A stretch of DNA of 64,000 nucleotides from Providencia rustigianii DSM 4541 (lineage in GTDB: Bacteria > Pseudomonadota > Gammaproteobacteria > Enterobacterales > Enterobacteriaceae). Shown in pieces: positions 9,914 through 20,955 of the stretch. Made by a program: the position numbers and the translations under genes. The stretch is taken from positions 894,426 through 958,425 of the forward strand of contig NZ_GG703818.1 of NCBI RefSeq assembly GCF_000156395.1, given 5' to 3'. The notes beneath the pieces were generated by a model that was not told where the DNA came from, made no database searches, and saw only the letters and a program-made list of their open reading frames with translations. Position 1 is the first letter of the stretch. Each line of letters starts with the position of its first letter.

Positions 9914-10444
9914 ATGGGCCTGAACAATGTACCGGCAGGTAAAGAACTGCCAGAAGATATCTACGTTATTATCGAAATTCCTGCTAACGCTGATCCTATC
10001 AAATATGAAGTTGATAAAGACTCTGGCGCACTGTTTGTAGACCGTTTCATGTCTACTGCAATGTTCTATCCATGCAACTATGGTTACATCAACAACACAT
10101 TGTCTTTAGATGGTGACCCAGTTGACGTATTAGTCCCAACTCCATACCCATTACAGCCAGGTTCTGTCATTCGCTGCCGTCCAGTTGGCGTTCTGAAAAT
10201 GACTGATGAGTCTGGTGAAGATGCGAAATTAGTGGCTGTCCCACACACTAAATTAAGCAAAGAATACGATCACATCAAAGATGTGAATGATATTCCTGAG
10301 CTGCTGCGTGCACAGATCACTCACTTCTTTGAACACTACAAAGATTTAGAAAAAGGTAAGTGGGTTAAAGTTGATGGTTGGGAGAATGCAGAAGCTGCTA
10401 AAGCTGAAATTATCGCTTCTTTCGAACGCGCTGCTAAAAAATAA
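9914..10444 (+). CDS. ppa: Inorganic pyrophosphatase (family I)
   Basis: Cytoplasmic hexameric Mg-dependent enzyme that hydrolyses pyrophosphate, pulling nucleic acid and aminoacyl-tRNA synthesis forward. The 176 residues match the E. coli length. The catalytic and metal-binding aspartates are in DGDPVDVLV (about 66-74). YPCNYGYI and the region [15 protein letters not shown] are also conserved. An AAGGA Shine-Dalgarno sequence precedes the ATG. It stands alone between two strong terminators, which indicates a monocistronic transcript. Confidence 0.98.
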   Translation: MGLNNVPAGKELPEDIYVIIEIPANADPIKYEVDKDSGALFVDRFMSTAMFYPCNYGYINNTLSLDGDPVDVLVPTPYPLQPGSVIRCRPVGVLKMTDESGEDAKLVAVPHTKLSKEYDHIKDVNDIPELLRAQITHFFEHYKDLEKGKWVKVDGWENAEAAKAEIIASFERAAKK

Positions 10445-10476
10445 TAAGTTCTCTTCATCGAGATAGATGAATGATA

Positions 10477-10508
10477 AAAAGTTCTGGCAAATGCCGGAAC
10501 TTTTTTTT
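10477..10508 (+). terminator. Rho-independent terminator of ppa
   Basis: GTTCTGGCA and TGCCGGAAC form a stem (one G-T pair) with flanking A and T runs; eight T residues follow. Confidence 0.92.
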
Positions 10509-10896
10509 GCTTATGACCCTATTAAAGCGCTCCTGTTCACAAAAACATTACTTTTAGTGATATATATCGTTCAAAACAGAACGCAACGCGGACAAATGAA
10601 ACTAAACGCCAAATGATATTTAAATACTGAATTTATATATTATATTTAATTAAAAATGCAAAATATAAGCAAATAAAAAAACAATTTTAATAGATTAAAA
10701 ATCTGTGACAATCCTAGCAATATATAAATATATTTTATTTTAAAAAACAATCTTTTATTTTATATATTTATATAAATATCAATCAACTAAGCAATTAATT
10801 TTATAAAATGATTACTTAGTTGATCATTTAAATAAATATAATCAGGTGTAGAGTATTCCCATAAATCATTAAATTCATAAATGTAAATGGGAGTCA
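10509..10896. other. Very AT-rich leader region before the PLP decarboxylase
   Basis: Nearly 390 bp without a gene and extremely AT-rich, richer than most other gaps in the window. It holds a 10-bp perfect inverted repeat, ATCAACTAAG (10782-10791) and CTTAGTTGAT (10815-10824), about 75 bp before the decarboxylase start. The repeat is a candidate operator. The AT richness would suit silencing by H-NS-like proteins. Both statements are inference. Confidence 0.5.
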
Positions 10897-12609
10897 ATGA
10901 TGGACCAATCTGAACTCATCGCTCGCCATAGTGCGAATCAATTAACCTCTGAGTTTGAGCACCAATATCAAAATATCGTGGCGAATTTCTTTAGCCGTGA
11001 TCCTAAAAAATGGCCACTTTTTAATGATCCCCAAGTTCAGGCTATTACCCAATTCCGTAAAACGGTTTTAGCGGATAACCAACTGATCCATCACTATCCT
11101 AATGGCGCTGATCTACTGAGTCAGTTAAATAGTCAAACCCACGTTCAGCAACATATGAATTTTCCAGGAGCTCAACAAGATAACTTGTTAACTTTTGCTT
11201 CTGCACTGTGTAAAAACTGGGAGAACCCACTCGCCGTTGAAAATGTCATCGCCATGCCATCTGATCCCGCTTTATATGGCTCTATGCTAGGACTTTTAGG
11301 CAACCCAAACATGGTTTACTGTGAATATTCTGGCGTAGCAGATACCATGGAAAAAACCGTCATCAAAAAAATGGCCAACTTAATTGGCTATGATGAAAAT
11401 CAAGCCTCGGGTCTGTTCACCCAAGGCGGTACCATGTGTAACTTATATGGCTACCTATTTGGGATCCGCAAAACGCTAAAAGATTCAAAACAGCTGGGCA
11501 TGTCTGTTGATCAAGATTATCGGATCATCAACTCCCAAGGCGGTCACTATTCCAATATGACCAACCTTTCCTTGCTAGGCGTAGATATTCAAAATAAAAC
11601 CATTCGGATTAAAGTCGCCTCAGACAACACTATCGACCTACACGATTTAGAGCAACAGATCCGCGCCTGTTATACCGTTCACTGTAAAATCCCAGTCATT
11701 TTATTGACCGCGGGAACCACTGACACCTTTGGTGTCGATGAAATCAAGCAGGTTTATGACTTAAGAAATCGCTTATGCGACGAATTTGAAATTAACGATA
11801 AGCCCCATATTCACGTCGATGCCGCAGTTGGCTGGCCAATTATTTTCTTTATTAACTATGATTTTAATAACAATCCATTAGCGATTAACGAAGCCACTTT
11901 ATTTGGTTTACGCCATACGGTAGAAAAATTTAAGCAGCTAAAATATGCCGACTCGATAACTATCGATTTCCACAAATGGGGTTATGTTCCTTATACCTCT
12001 AGCCTAGTCATGGTACGTAATGGCGATGATTTTAAAGCGCTTGAGAACTCACCGGAAAACTTCACTTATTTTGAACATGATCTTGAAGGCCAAACTCACT
12101 TACAATCGACAATCGAATGTAGCCGAAGTGGGGTGGGAATCTTTGGAGCTTATGCAGGACTACACTATCTCGGTATCGAAGGTTACCAAACAATCATTGC
12201 CCATTGTCTACAAAACGCAAATTATATGCGTAACCAGTTAATTGAAATGGAAAATGCAGCTGTTATGGTTCCTCAAAATCAGGGACCGAGTGTAGGATTC
12301 CGGCTATATTCGCCTAAATTACAGGCTGATCCCCAAGCTATTTTTGACTATGAGCTAAGCTGTGCTAGCGATAAAGCCGCATATGAAACCATGATCCGTA
12401 ACAGTAAATGGCACCGTAATATGTTCTTAACTCGGGGGAAATCAGGCTTGTTTACTAACTGGGTAGATTCTATCGCTTGCTCAACCTACGCTGAACATAA
12501 CCGATTTGCCTATATTCCTGGGGAAAAAGCCGTATTTATGAACCCGACGACAGAGCGTCATCACATTGATGCATTTATTCAGATGCTCAAGGAAATGAGC
12601 CAAGCTTAA
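10897..12609 (+). CDS. Group II PLP-dependent amino acid decarboxylase, substrate unassigned
   Basis: A 570-residue pyridoxal phosphate enzyme of the glutamate/tyrosine/aromatic amino acid decarboxylase superfamily. Visible are SQGGHYSN (residues 213-220, with the PLP-stacking histidine), the cofactor-binding HVDAAVGW (306-313) and the Schiff-base lysine K360 in IDFHKWGYVPYTSS. The motif around the lysine resembles that of bacterial tyrosine decarboxylases. Two ATGs stand in tandem; the second, at 10900, is better spaced from GGGAG. No amine antiporter is adjacent. The gene sits between ppa and ytfP, where E. coli has other genes. Tyrosine, phenylalanine or another amino acid are all possible substrates. 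Confidence 0.8.
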   Translation: MMDQSELIARHSANQLTSEFEHQYQNIVANFFSRDPKKWPLFNDPQVQAITQFRKTVLADNQLIHHYPNGADLLSQLNSQTHVQQHMNFPGAQQDNLLTFASALCKNWENPLAVENVIAMPSDPALYGSMLGLLGNPNMVYCEYSGVADTMEKTVIKKMANLIGYDENQASGLFTQGGTMCNLYGYLFGIRKTLKDSKQLGMSVDQDYRIINSQGGHYSNMTNLSLLGVDIQNKTIRIKVASDNTIDLHDLEQQIRACYTVHCKIPVILLTAGTTDTFGVDEIKQVYDLRNRLCDEFEINDKPHIHVDAAVGWPIIFFINYDFNNNPLAINEATLFGLRHTVEKFKQLKYADSITIDFHKWGYVPYTSSLVMVRNGDDFKALENSPENFTYFEHDLEGQTHLQSTIECSRSGVGIFGAYAGLHYLGIEGYQTIIAHCLQNANYMRNQLIEMENAAVMVPQNQGPSVGFRLYSPKLQADPQAIFDYELSCASDKAAYETMIRNSKWHRNMFLTRGKSGLFTNWVDSIACSTYAEHNRFAYIPGEKAVFMNPTTERHHIDAFIQMLKEMSQA

Positions 12610-12617
12610 CAAAAGAA

Positions 12618-12648
12618 AACGCCGGTAAGGTTTCCCTCTGCCGGCGTT
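12618..12648 (-). terminator. Hairpin between the decarboxylase and ytfP
   Basis: AACGCCGG and CCGGCGTT pair across a 15-nt loop. A T-rich tract follows only on the minus strand (TTTTCTTTTG), so it best terminates the ytfP side, though it may also fold in the decarboxylase transcript. Confidence 0.7.
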
Positions 12649-12671
12649 CGTTCACATTGCTAATGACTTAA

Positions 12672-13019
12672 TTAATTTTCTTCATGTCGTTTAAGCCAAT
12701 CGCCACTTTTAATGTGGCGTAAACCTTCCACTGAGTGTTTGTAGAGATAAATCCACGCATTACCATAAGGTGTAGGAACTAACTCACGTTCATAATCCTG
12801 TGAGTTTTTCTTTAGTTCATCTAACTCCGTTAAGATTGAAGGGTTGATTCGATAAACTTCACACTCGATTGCCCCTCCGCCTTTAACAACCGCAGGATAA
12901 TATCCGAGATCATACAACTCATAACCTTCTAGCTTATGCTCACCTAGCAGCTGAGCATAAGTCATCCAGTGATGATTGCCTTGCTTTTGCCTTAAACTGC
13001 CATAAACGATTACACGCAT
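12672..13019 (-). CDS. ytfP: Gamma-glutamylcyclotransferase-fold protein YtfP
   Basis: A 115-residue member of the AIG2/gamma-glutamylcyclotransferase-like family. The N-terminal strand MRVIVYGSLRQKQGN carries the YGSL motif that forms the active-site loop. ECEVYRINPSILTELDELK supplies the conserved acidic region, and WIYLYK is near the end. The cellular substrate is not established. It starts 3 nt after tamB ends on the same strand, so tamA-tamB-ytfP is one unit, the order known from E. coli. Confidence 0.93.
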   Translation of the reverse strand: MRVIVYGSLRQKQGNHHWMTYAQLLGEHKLEGYELYDLGYYPAVVKGGGAIECEVYRINPSILTELDELKKNSQDYERELVPTPYGNAWIYLYKHSVEGLRHIKSGDWLKRHEEN

Positions 13020-13022
13020 ATA

Positions 13023-16000
13023 TTAAAACTCAAATTGGTAAAGGAGATCTAAAGCCTGATTAACGCCAGAAATTGCTTCCAAATACAATTTTGGCATTAC
13101 CCTATAACGTAAAGTGAGCGTCGCTAGTGAATCAAATATGCCAACTCCATACTTAACTTGCAAGTCGTTCGTAATTTTCCCACTAACAACCACTTGGGAA
13201 CTATCTCCAACACCTTGGGTATCTACCGCCAGCTCAGACACACCAAATGTTTCGCCAATCTTACCGACCAACTGACCACTTTGGGCAACCCCTAAGCCAA
13301 TCAACATAGAGGTCATTTGTGAACCATTAGCGTCACCACTATCCAATCCTTCCCCTCTTAACAAATAGGAAAGAGCTTCTTGCTGGGTTTTTGATGGCTC
13401 GGAGAAAATCTCCACCTTAGGTTTATCGGCTAATCCCGTCACTTTTACACCAGCAATTACATCATCTGCCGTATTTTCTGGATTACGAATCGCTTCTAAA
13501 TTTAAGAATGGCTGGTCCGCAGGCCCGGAGAACAGAATTTGACCTTTACGAACGATCAAGTCTTGCCCGTAAGCGCGGAAACGTCCTGATGGAATATCCA
13601 CTTGCCCGTTAAGACTCAACCCTTGCTTGTCTTGAATAACTTTCAGCAAACCGGTCAAACGCGCTTTTAACCCAAAAGCATCCAAGCGAACATCATCACC
13701 AATCTTGATATTTAAATTGGTTTGTATAGGAATTGACGCCTCTTTCGGATTAATAGGTTTTAAATCTTTATCCAGCATCACCACATCTGACGATGCACTG
13801 ACCGCAGACTCTGGTAATTCTTGTACCGTAATTCGAGCCCATGGAATTGTCACGCTACCATTGAGAGTCAATAAATTCGGAGAGGCTTCTAACACCAAAT
13901 CAGGTTGAACATCAATTTGAATCATCGGTGGCATTGCGACGCGCAAGTTAGTGCCCTTCGCCATCACTGTCGCACGCCATGCATCGATATTGCGCCAATC
14001 TGCATTTCCATCAATATTCAGGAAGCCGTCTGGCGTCTTGATTTGCCCAGTCATCACCGAACTGGTTCCGTTAAAATCAATACCTAACTGGCTATTTTGA
14101 ATATCGAACGGGATCATCGCAGATTTAAGTTCTAAACCGGATAAGGAGACATTGCCGTTCATCAATGGATTATGAGCTGAACCACCTAGTCGTAAATTTG
14201 CATTCAAGTTGCCATTAGCGACTTCTTTTTCCCCTAACAACGGCTTAAGTAAGCCCAGAGTAATATTATTAATTTCAATATTACCGCCTAATATACGTCG
14301 TTTTTCGATATCCGTGACCTGAACATGACCTTTGAATTGTCCATTCTTTTCAATTCCCAACAACCATTGCAGATCTGCCTTGCCATTTTTTAATGCGGCA
14401 CTCAGCGTTAGAGTGTCAAAAGCAATAGGTAAGCGGGCTCCATCCACAAACTGCACGACTTTAACGCCATTGCCGTTTAGGTCAACTTTCACTTGCGGCA
14501 GGCTACCATCTGCTTTCCAAACCGCATTCGCTTTACCCGTGAAAACGCCATGAACGCGAGTATCACTCGGCATAAACGGTTTAATCATCGCAAGGTCAAA
14601 ACGCTCTAACACAATATCGGCACTACCGCTTTTACCCGCTTTAACCGGTTTTGGTACACACACCCGAGCATTCGGGTTAACCCAGCAATGGGAGCCAATC
14701 ACAACTTCTTGTGTATGATTATTGTAATTGAGGGACATGGCTTGATTCAGTCGCCATTCACCCACTTCGGTATCAAATAACGTATTATTTAAGTTACCTT
14801 TCCAAATCTCAGTTTGACGATCAAAACTCCCTGCTAGCGCTAGCTGACCAGAAACGGGCTGCCCTGTGACATTCAGCTTGAGGGTATGTTGTTTTTCACT
14901 GCCTTTTGCATCGAGGGTTAGGTTGCTTATCACTAAATCGGCTTGACGTAATTGGCGAACCACCACCGACAAATCACCTTTAATTTGGTCACCTGTCGCA
15001 ACGTTTCCTTTGATAGTTGCATTTTCTACCGTCAAATCTTGCCATCTCACACCGCGAGCCGTGATATCGGCAAGCGCTTGAGGGGCTTTCAAATCCCCAC
15101 GTAGTTTTAAATCCCCAATAATCATGCCGCCCAATCCAGGCACTAAACCATTCAGTGCTGGCGCATTAATTTTTGCATCCAAATTCCATTTTTCAGCTAA
15201 GGAGCCTTTTAAATCAACGGTATTTTTACCCAGTGCTAAGTTAAAGCTTGGAATGTCCCATTGACCCGCAGCGTTACCTTTAGCTTGCCCACGAGCCTTC
15301 AATATGTGCTGTTTAACATTACCGTTTAAGGTAATTTCAGGAATCTCTAGCTGCCAGCTTCCCCCGTACAAACTACCTCGGGTTGCAATTTTACCATCGA
15401 CCTTGGCTGGCCATTCCGGATACTGTTTCGCTGTATTAATGCCTGACAAAGTCAGAACCATATTCCAGCTGATCGCTTTACTCCAATCCGCAATACCAGA
15501 AATATCGGCATTACCCTGTAGGGCCGATAAACGTAAGCGAGTCAGATTGATATGTTCTTCATTTCCTTTGGCATCTAGTAATAATTTTGAGGGTGGAAGG
15601 TCTTGCCCTGTAATAGCCGAACGTAATGAAAGATCATAACTGGATGGTCGACCATTCAGTCGTAAACGTGTTCCATCGAGTTTATATTGGCTTTCCCCCA
15701 CCAATGGCCACGTTAATTTTTGGCTTTCAAGAGTCAGTTCAATAGGAAAGTCAGCCTGAGAAAGATCCGTTTGAGCATCTAATTTAGCATTCACAGGGCC
15801 ATTAAGGTTTAAAGCCAGCTTAAGCTCTTCGAGTAAGCCACCCTTCAGGGATAAATCGAGTTTTTGCCCACTAAGATCTTCTAACCGACTTTCACCAATA
15901 ACGGATAATGCAACAGGCCATTTTTCTGCGAGGGAAATCGATCCTGAAATAGCGACTTTTCCTTGAGGCGCATCGACATTAAGTTGTTTTAATAATACGC

Positions 16001-16802
16001 TTTGACCACTATTCTCTAATTTCAAATTCAGGCTATTAATCGTGAGATCAGTTGCACCTTTTAATTGGAAATTAGACGCATGAATTCCTTCGACATTCAA
16101 ATCGACAGGAAGAATAATCTCGGGAAGTTCGGCTAATAAGGGTTTTGAAAACAGCGCTTTGAGTTCTTCACCCAGTGGTTTTTGTTCTTCAATCGGCGCT
16201 TGAGGTACCACAGGCTGTACAGGAGTTTCCACTGTAGGTTCTTCGCTAACCGGTAAGCTTATCGCCAAATTGATAATGTCGGTTGGAATAATATTGATAG
16301 CTTTCTGCTGCCAAGTGATCCCGGTGGCAAACTTATCGAGGTCGATGACAGTACCATCTACATTGACGTGAGTATTCACTAACGCTAATTGGTTTAGGCG
16401 AATGGTAAGAGGCGCGTTCAGTTCCGTTAATGGCTCAGACGGCGGAGCCTCTTCCGATGGTGGAAACTGGCTAGTATCTACATTGACTGTCACCGTATCT
16501 GTCGAAAGATCATCAATACATACTTCACGGCTGGTCAGGCATTTTAAACGCCATGCTAAATGAATTTTCTTCGCATCTACATCGATACCCGGCATTTGGT
16601 ATTTCACGCCAGACAGGGTTAAATCCTCAATCCCCCCATCAATGGACTCGATGGTTAATTCAGGAACTAAGCGAGTTGCTGTATTTAAGGCAAAATGTAG
16701 ACCTGATTTGGTACCCAGTACCCAATACAACGCACCAACAACCAGAACTAATAGCAATAAAATGGTTATTGCTATCCATTTTAACCATTTCATCCACTTC
16801 AT
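13023..16802 (-). CDS. tamB: Translocation and assembly module protein TamB (AsmA-like bridge)
   Basis: A 1259-residue inner-membrane-anchored periplasm-spanning protein that works with TamA in outer membrane protein insertion and, with YhdP and YdbH, in phospholipid transport to the outer membrane. It has one N-terminal membrane helix (about residues 9-29), a very long beta-rich body of the kind that forms a lipid groove, and the conserved TamB/DUF490 C-terminus ending LDLLYQFEF with a terminal Phe. Its ATG overlaps the tamA stop by 4 nt, so translation is coupled. Length agrees with the E. coli protein. Confidence 0.97.
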   Translation of the reverse strand: MKWMKWLKWIAITILLLLVLVVGALYWVLGTKSGLHFALNTATRLVPELTIESIDGGIEDLTLSGVKYQMPGIDVDAKKIHLAWRLKCLTSREVCIDDLSTDTVTVNVDTSQFPPSEEAPPSEPLTELNAPLTIRLNQLALVNTHVNVDGTVIDLDKFATGITWQQKAINIIPTDIINLAISLPVSEEPTVETPVQPVVPQAPIEEQKPLGEELKALFSKPLLAELPEIILPVDLNVEGIHASNFQLKGATDLTINSLNLKLENSGQSVLLKQLNVDAPQGKVAISGSISLAEKWPVALSVIGESRLEDLSGQKLDLSLKGGLLEELKLALNLNGPVNAKLDAQTDLSQADFPIELTLESQKLTWPLVGESQYKLDGTRLRLNGRPSSYDLSLRSAITGQDLPPSKLLLDAKGNEEHINLTRLRLSALQGNADISGIADWSKAISWNMVLTLSGINTAKQYPEWPAKVDGKIATRGSLYGGSWQLEIPEITLNGNVKQHILKARGQAKGNAAGQWDIPSFNLALGKNTVDLKGSLAEKWNLDAKINAPALNGLVPGLGGMIIGDLKLRGDLKAPQALADITARGVRWQDLTVENATIKGNVATGDQIKGDLSVVVRQLRQADLVISNLTLDAKGSEKQHTLKLNVTGQPVSGQLALAGSFDRQTEIWKGNLNNTLFDTEVGEWRLNQAMSLNYNNHTQEVVIGSHCWVNPNARVCVPKPVKAGKSGSADIVLERFDLAMIKPFMPSDTRVHGVFTGKANAVWKADGSLPQVKVDLNGNGVKVVQFVDGARLPIAFDTLTLSAALKNGKADLQWLLGIEKNGQFKGHVQVTDIEKRRILGGNIEINNITLGLLKPLLGEKEVANGNLNANLRLGGSAHNPLMNGNVSLSGLELKSAMIPFDIQNSQLGIDFNGTSSVMTGQIKTPDGFLNIDGNADWRNIDAWRATVMAKGTNLRVAMPPMIQIDVQPDLVLEASPNLLTLNGSVTIPWARITVQELPESAVSASSDVVMLDKDLKPINPKEASIPIQTNLNIKIGDDVRLDAFGLKARLTGLLKVIQDKQGLSLNGQVDIPSGRFRAYGQDLIVRKGQILFSGPADQPFLNLEAIRNPENTADDVIAGVKVTGLADKPKVEIFSEPSKTQQEALSYLLRGEGLDSGDANGSQMTSMLIGLGVAQSGQLVGKIGETFGVSELAVDTQGVGDSSQVVVSGKITNDLQVKYGVGIFDSLATLTLRYRVMPKLYLEAISGVNQALDLLYQFEF

Positions 16803-18541
16803 AGTTCTGTCCCCAATCCGATGTAAAACTGAATTTTATTATTATCTGGATCACCAATTGGCTTAGCTAAATCAAACTTAATCGGTCCAACAGGAGAGAC
16901 CCAACGGATCCCTACACCAGCACCGGTTTTAAAATCGCTATTTTTAAAGTCATCAACCGCTTCACCACTATCAATAAACGTCGCTCCCCACCAGTTACCG
17001 GTGAAGTTATATTGGTATTCCACGGATCCTACTGCGAGCTTGGATGCCCCAGTTAACTGACCTTTATTATCTTCAGGAGAAATTTTCTGATAACCATATC
17101 CACGAACACTGCCATCCCCACCCGCGAAGAAACGTAAGTCTGGAGGAATTTTGTCAAAATTATTGGTTTCTATCCAACCTATATTGCCACGCACAACGAA
17201 GCGATGCCCTTCCCATGGGGTACGGATCCACACGTTTTTGGCTTGCAATACCATGAAATCAACGTTCGAGCCCCAAATCTTATTGGAGTAATCAATCGAA
17301 TAACGCTGGCTATCACCCCATGTTGGCATAACCCCGCCCTTTTGGCGGATCCGACTCACGTTAGCCCCCGGATATAGCAGCATCGTGGTATTCGTCACGT
17401 CGGCTTGGGTAAAGTTACTCAGCATCCAGCGCATATTCACGCCGTATTGCCATCCCTTGGAGTAATCCCAGTTACGAGAAACGTTCAATGTCGTGGTATT
17501 CGACTGAGTATCGTTTAAGTCTGTGCGTTTAAAGCCCCCTTGAATCGCATAATATTGTTCAAGTGGATTAGCTTTCAGTGGGATTTTATAGCTGGCATCG
17601 ATTAATTGTTCTGGCTGGGATAGACTGATACTAGAGGTTAAACTCTGCCCCCGAGAGTTAATCCACGGCTTATTCCACGTCGTCTTCAGTCTAGGTCCCA
17701 CATCGGTAGCATAACCACCACCCAGCTCAATAAAGTTTTGCGCTCTTGGGCTCATGACCCCAACCATTGGCAATAAATCAGTATGCTCTGCACGCGCTTT
17801 GCGAATATCGGGTGTGACTAGCGAAGAGTTAAACCAGCCAGTTGATGCTAATCTTTGGTTATATTCAGCTAGCTGTTCGGAAGTGTAGTATTCGCCCTCT
17901 TTAAATGGTGACATGTTTTCAAGGTAATCCTCACGAATCTGCGATCCCTCAAAAGTCAGTTTGCCAAAACGGTAACGCTCCCCACTATCAAAATCAAAAT
18001 CCCAATAAGCGGCGTGATGGTCAACGGAAATACCTAATTGGCTTTTTTCCATCACGGCATCAAAATAGCCTTTACGAATAGCTAAGCTACTGAACTTACC
18101 TTTAAAATCCTCGTATTCACCATCATTTTGGACCGTGCCATATTTAGGGGTATTGTTCTTGATCATTTTGGCGTAGTCAGGGTCAGTTTTGGCTCCGCCC
18201 TGTAACTCTACGTTGACACCCTGCACAAGAATAGGCTCACCGGGAATGACTTTTGCAGTCAAAATGGAGCGGGCAGGCGGTTTCTTTTCTTCATAACTAA
18301 ATTCAACCGTCGGGTCATAATAACCCAGCGGTTTTAATCCTTCGCGAATCGCTTTTTCTACTCGAGCACGAAAACGCCCATTTGCAACCACTTCATCTTG
18401 TGAAATATTAGAAAGTTGAATACGGACGTTCTGATTGAGCTGCCCTTCAAGCCCTTCAATATTAAGGCGTAGATTTGCAGCAAATGCCGCAGGTACCGCC
18501 GCTGTTAGGCACAACATACAAAGGGTTAGATATTTCGACAC
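16799..18541 (-). CDS. tamA: Outer membrane translocation and assembly protein TamA
   Basis: Omp85-family outer membrane barrel, partner of TamB. It is 580 residues long with a GTG start preceded by GGAG. The signal peptide is residues 1-21 (ending AAFA), POTRA domains fill about residues 22-260, and a 16-strand barrel follows. The barrel contains the Omp85 motif region [12 protein letters not shown] and ends in the short beta-signal FYIGLGTEL. It is divergent from msrA, as in E. coli. Length matches the family. Confidence 0.97.
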   Translation of the reverse strand: MSKYLTLCMLCLTAAVPAAFAANLRLNIEGLEGQLNQNVRIQLSNISQDEVVANGRFRARVEKAIREGLKPLGYYDPTVEFSYEEKKPPARSILTAKVIPGEPILVQGVNVELQGGAKTDPDYAKMIKNNTPKYGTVQNDGEYEDFKGKFSSLAIRKGYFDAVMEKSQLGISVDHHAAYWDFDFDSGERYRFGKLTFEGSQIREDYLENMSPFKEGEYYTSEQLAEYNQRLASTGWFNSSLVTPDIRKARAEHTDLLPMVGVMSPRAQNFIELGGGYATDVGPRLKTTWNKPWINSRGQSLTSSISLSQPEQLIDASYKIPLKANPLEQYYAIQGGFKRTDLNDTQSNTTTLNVSRNWDYSKGWQYGVNMRWMLSNFTQADVTNTTMLLYPGANVSRIRQKGGVMPTWGDSQRYSIDYSNKIWGSNVDFMVLQAKNVWIRTPWEGHRFVVRGNIGWIETNNFDKIPPDLRFFAGGDGSVRGYGYQKISPEDNKGQLTGASKLAVGSVEYQYNFTGNWWGATFIDSGEAVDDFKNSDFKTGAGVGIRWVSPVGPIKFDLAKPIGDPDNNKIQFYIGLGTEL

Positions 18542-18674
18542 GCCTGCTCCTAGGGTGATAGATAATTTGACTTATTACTGAATAACGGCTTATTTTGAGT
18601 AAAATGAATCACTGATACAAGTTTTTATCCCAATTTTTACTTTATTTCTATATTCACTGTATTTAGGAATCGCT

Positions 18675-19307
18675 ATGTCTTTTAATCAATTTCAGTCCGT
18701 TAATACGCCACAGACCCTACCCGGTCGACAATCGACTATGGCGGTGTCACCTTACCATGCAGTGAACCATCATTCGATTGAGATTACTCCTAAGAATATG
18801 GAAATCCTCTATTTTGCGATGGGCTGTTTCTGGGGAGTGGAGCGACTATTCTGGCAGCAATCAGGGGTATATTCCACTTCAGCAGGCTATTGCGCTGGAA
18901 GTACGCCAAACCCAACGTATGAAGAAGTGTGTTCGGGGTTAACGGGCCATACTGAAGCCGTTCGAGTGGTATTCGACCCGGCGGTTATCAGTTTATCCCA
19001 GTTATTGGCGCTATTTTGGGAAAATCATGACCCCGCCCAAGGCATGCGTCAAGGTAACGATATGGGAACACAATACCGTTCGGGGATTTACACAACGACT
19101 GACGAACAGTTCCAACTTGCTGTTGAAACTCGTGATGCTTATCAACGTGCGATGGCAGCACAGGGCGATCATCGTTTGATTACTACTGAAATTCAGCCTA
19201 TCGAGACGTTTTATTTTGCTGAAGACTATCACCAACAATACCTCTACAAAAACCCCAATGGTTACTGTGGGTTAGGTGGTATTGGTATTTGTCTACCCCC
19301 AGCTTGA
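18675..19307 (+). CDS. msrA: Peptide methionine-S-sulfoxide reductase MsrA
   Basis: Repairs oxidised proteins by reducing methionine-S-sulfoxide. The 210-residue product has the catalytic cysteine C51 in [13 protein letters not shown], the substrate-site residues in [18 protein letters not shown] and [11 protein letters not shown], and recycling cysteines in the C-terminal [12 protein letters not shown]. The N-terminal 40 residues form the extension typical of the enterobacterial form. It is divergent from tamA and followed by an 11-bp inverted repeat. Confidence 0.97.
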   Translation: MSFNQFQSVNTPQTLPGRQSTMAVSPYHAVNHHSIEITPKNMEILYFAMGCFWGVERLFWQQSGVYSTSAGYCAGSTPNPTYEEVCSGLTGHTEAVRVVFDPAVISLSQLLALFWENHDPAQGMRQGNDMGTQYRSGIYTTTDEQFQLAVETRDAYQRAMAAQGDHRLITTEIQPIETFYFAEDYHQQYLYKNPNGYCGLGGIGICLPPA

Positions 19308-19341
19308 CACTGTTTTCGCCCTAAATACAATCTCTCATAAA

Positions 19342-19373
19342 TTCGAGCTATCCCTAAGCACCGATAGCTCGAA
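19342..19373 (+). repeat. Perfect 11-bp inverted repeat downstream of msrA
   Basis: TTCGAGCTATC and GATAGCTCGAA pair perfectly across a 10-nt loop. There is no T run on either side, so it is not a standard intrinsic terminator. It could stabilise the msrA 3' end or bind a regulator of ytfL. Confidence 0.55.
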
Positions 19374-19396
19374 TGGTGACGAATGAACAAAGCTGG

Positions 19397-19405
19397 TGCT
19401 ATACT
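19397..19405 (+). promoter_or_regulatory. Extended -10 promoter element upstream of ytfL
   Basis: TGC immediately precedes TATACT (19400-19405), giving the extended -10 form TGnTATACT. No good -35 is seen, which is usual for extended -10 promoters. The implied transcript has a leader of about 95 nt before the ytfL ATG. Confidence 0.5.
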
Positions 19406-19506
19406 AAACAAGATACCTACCAAAACTTATCAAATTGGAATATTCATTACGTTGCCTTTAGGAAATTCTGAATACAACATTCGCCCCCTAGAGGATTGGA
19501 TAATTT

Positions 19507-20865
19507 ATGCTAAACAGTTTATTAATCGTACTTTTATTATGTGCAATTAGCGCATTTTTTTCGTTGTCAGAAATTTCATTGGCAGCATCTCGTCGCATCA
19601 AACTGAAACTGATGGCCGACGAAGGCAATATTAACGCCGCTCGCGTTCTAAAATTACAAGAAATGCCGGGCAGGTTCTTTACTGTGGTACAAATTGGCTT
19701 AAACGCAGTTGCTATTTTAGCGGGTATTGTGGGTGAGTCTGCTTTTTCTCCTGCACTGCAACAATTTTTCATCCAGTTTTTATCCCCTTATTGGGCTCAG
19801 CAGTTTGCCTCTATTTTGTCATTTATCATTGTGACCAGCTTATTTATCTTAGTCGCAGACCTCACACCCAAACGTATTGGCATGGTTAAGCCAGAAGCTA
19901 TCGCCATTCGTATTGTGAACCCAATGCGTTTTTGCTTAGCCGTCCTCAGCCCGTTAGTTTGGTTCTTTAATGGCTTATCCACCTTAATTTTTAAAATATT
20001 TAAGCTGCCTATCGCACGTAATGAAGACATTACGTCTGACGATATTTTTGCGGTCGTTGAAGCCGGTGCTGTCGCGGGTGTTTTACGTAAACAAGAACAC
20101 GAATTAATTGAAAATGTCTTTGAACTCGAATCACGTACAGTCCCCTCAGCAATGACGGCACGTGAAAGTATCATCTATTTTGATAGGGACGAGTCTGAAG
20201 AGAGCATTAAGCATAAAATTTCAACCCAACCACATTCTAAATTCTTAGTCTGCTCAGGTGATATTGACCACATTATCGGCTATGTCGATTCTAAAGAGCT
20301 CCTGAATCGCGTACTGAATGGGCAAAGCCTAAGCTTGCGTGAAGGTGTACATATTCAGAATACCTTAATGGTTCCAGATACACTTTCGTTATCGGATACC
20401 TTAGAAGCCTTTAAAAATAATGGGGTAGATTTCGCCGTAGTTCTTAATGAATATGCGCTCGTTATGGGGATTATTACCATTAATGACGTCATGATAACGT
20501 TAATGGGTGACTTGATTGGCCCAGGGCAAGAAGAGCAAATTGTTGCCCGTGATGAAAACTCTTGGCTGGTTGATGGAGGAACCCCTATTGAAGATGTTCA
20601 ACGGACTTTGGATATCGATGAGTTTCCTGATTTTAGTAACTATGAAACCATTGCTGGCTTTATGATGTATCGCTTGCGAAAGATGCCAAAACGCACCGAT
20701 TATGTGAAATATGCAGGTTATAAATTTGAAGTGGTCGATATTGATAACTACAAAATTGACCAGCTGTTAGTCACTCGAATTACCGCAACGCCATCGCCAG
20801 TTGTTGTTCAAGCCGGAAGTAATGAAACGGCGGACGCTAAATCACAGACTAAAAACTCTCATTAA
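19507..20865 (+). CDS. ytfL: CNNM/CorC-type membrane protein YtfL (PaeA)
   Basis: A 452-residue inner membrane protein of the CNNM (DUF21) family. The E. coli orthologue has been renamed PaeA for its role in cadaverine and putrescine export under stationary-phase stress. An N-terminal DUF21 membrane domain (about residues 1-180, several helices, SLSEISLAASRRIKLK) is followed by a CBS-domain pair (about 205-335, PHSKFLVCSGDIDHIIGYVD and NEYALVMGIITINDVM) and a C-terminal CorC/HlyC domain. Identification by family and position, next to msrA and ytfK, is secure; the polyamine role here is inferred. Confidence 0.95.
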   Translation: MLNSLLIVLLLCAISAFFSLSEISLAASRRIKLKLMADEGNINAARVLKLQEMPGRFFTVVQIGLNAVAILAGIVGESAFSPALQQFFIQFLSPYWAQQFASILSFIIVTSLFILVADLTPKRIGMVKPEAIAIRIVNPMRFCLAVLSPLVWFFNGLSTLIFKIFKLPIARNEDITSDDIFAVVEAGAVAGVLRKQEHELIENVFELESRTVPSAMTARESIIYFDRDESEESIKHKISTQPHSKFLVCSGDIDHIIGYVDSKELLNRVLNGQSLSLREGVHIQNTLMVPDTLSLSDTLEAFKNNGVDFAVVLNEYALVMGIITINDVMITLMGDLIGPGQEEQIVARDENSWLVDGGTPIEDVQRTLDIDEFPDFSNYETIAGFMMYRLRKMPKRTDYVKYAGYKFEVVDIDNYKIDQLLVTRITATPSPVVVQAGSNETADAKSQTKNSH

Positions 20866-20887
20866 TCGCGAAGCCGTTTCTATGAAC

Positions 20888-20917
20888 ACGCCACCTTGTG
20901 TGGCGTTGTTATTCTTT
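20888..20917 (+). terminator. Terminator of ytfL
   Basis: ACGCCAC and GTGGCGT form a 7-bp stem with a 5-nt loop, followed by a T-rich tract (TGTTATTCTTT). Confidence 0.7.
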
Positions 20918-20955
20918 AAGGTAATTAGCGATATCTAAAACACGCTAATTGCCTT
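20918..20955. terminator. Second hairpin between ytfL and ytfK
   Basis: AAGGTAATTAGCG and CGCTAATTGCCTT pair over 13 positions (one G-T) across a 12-nt loop, ending at the ytfK stop codon. TTTT follows on the plus strand only. It is probably a backup terminator for ytfL and protects the convergent ytfK 3' end. Confidence 0.55.

Noticed and set aside
13705-15639. Plus-strand ORFs of 60-111 codons opposite tamB
   Set aside because: They lie antisense to a full-length tamB with strong family similarity, lack ribosome binding sites and show no recognisable domains.
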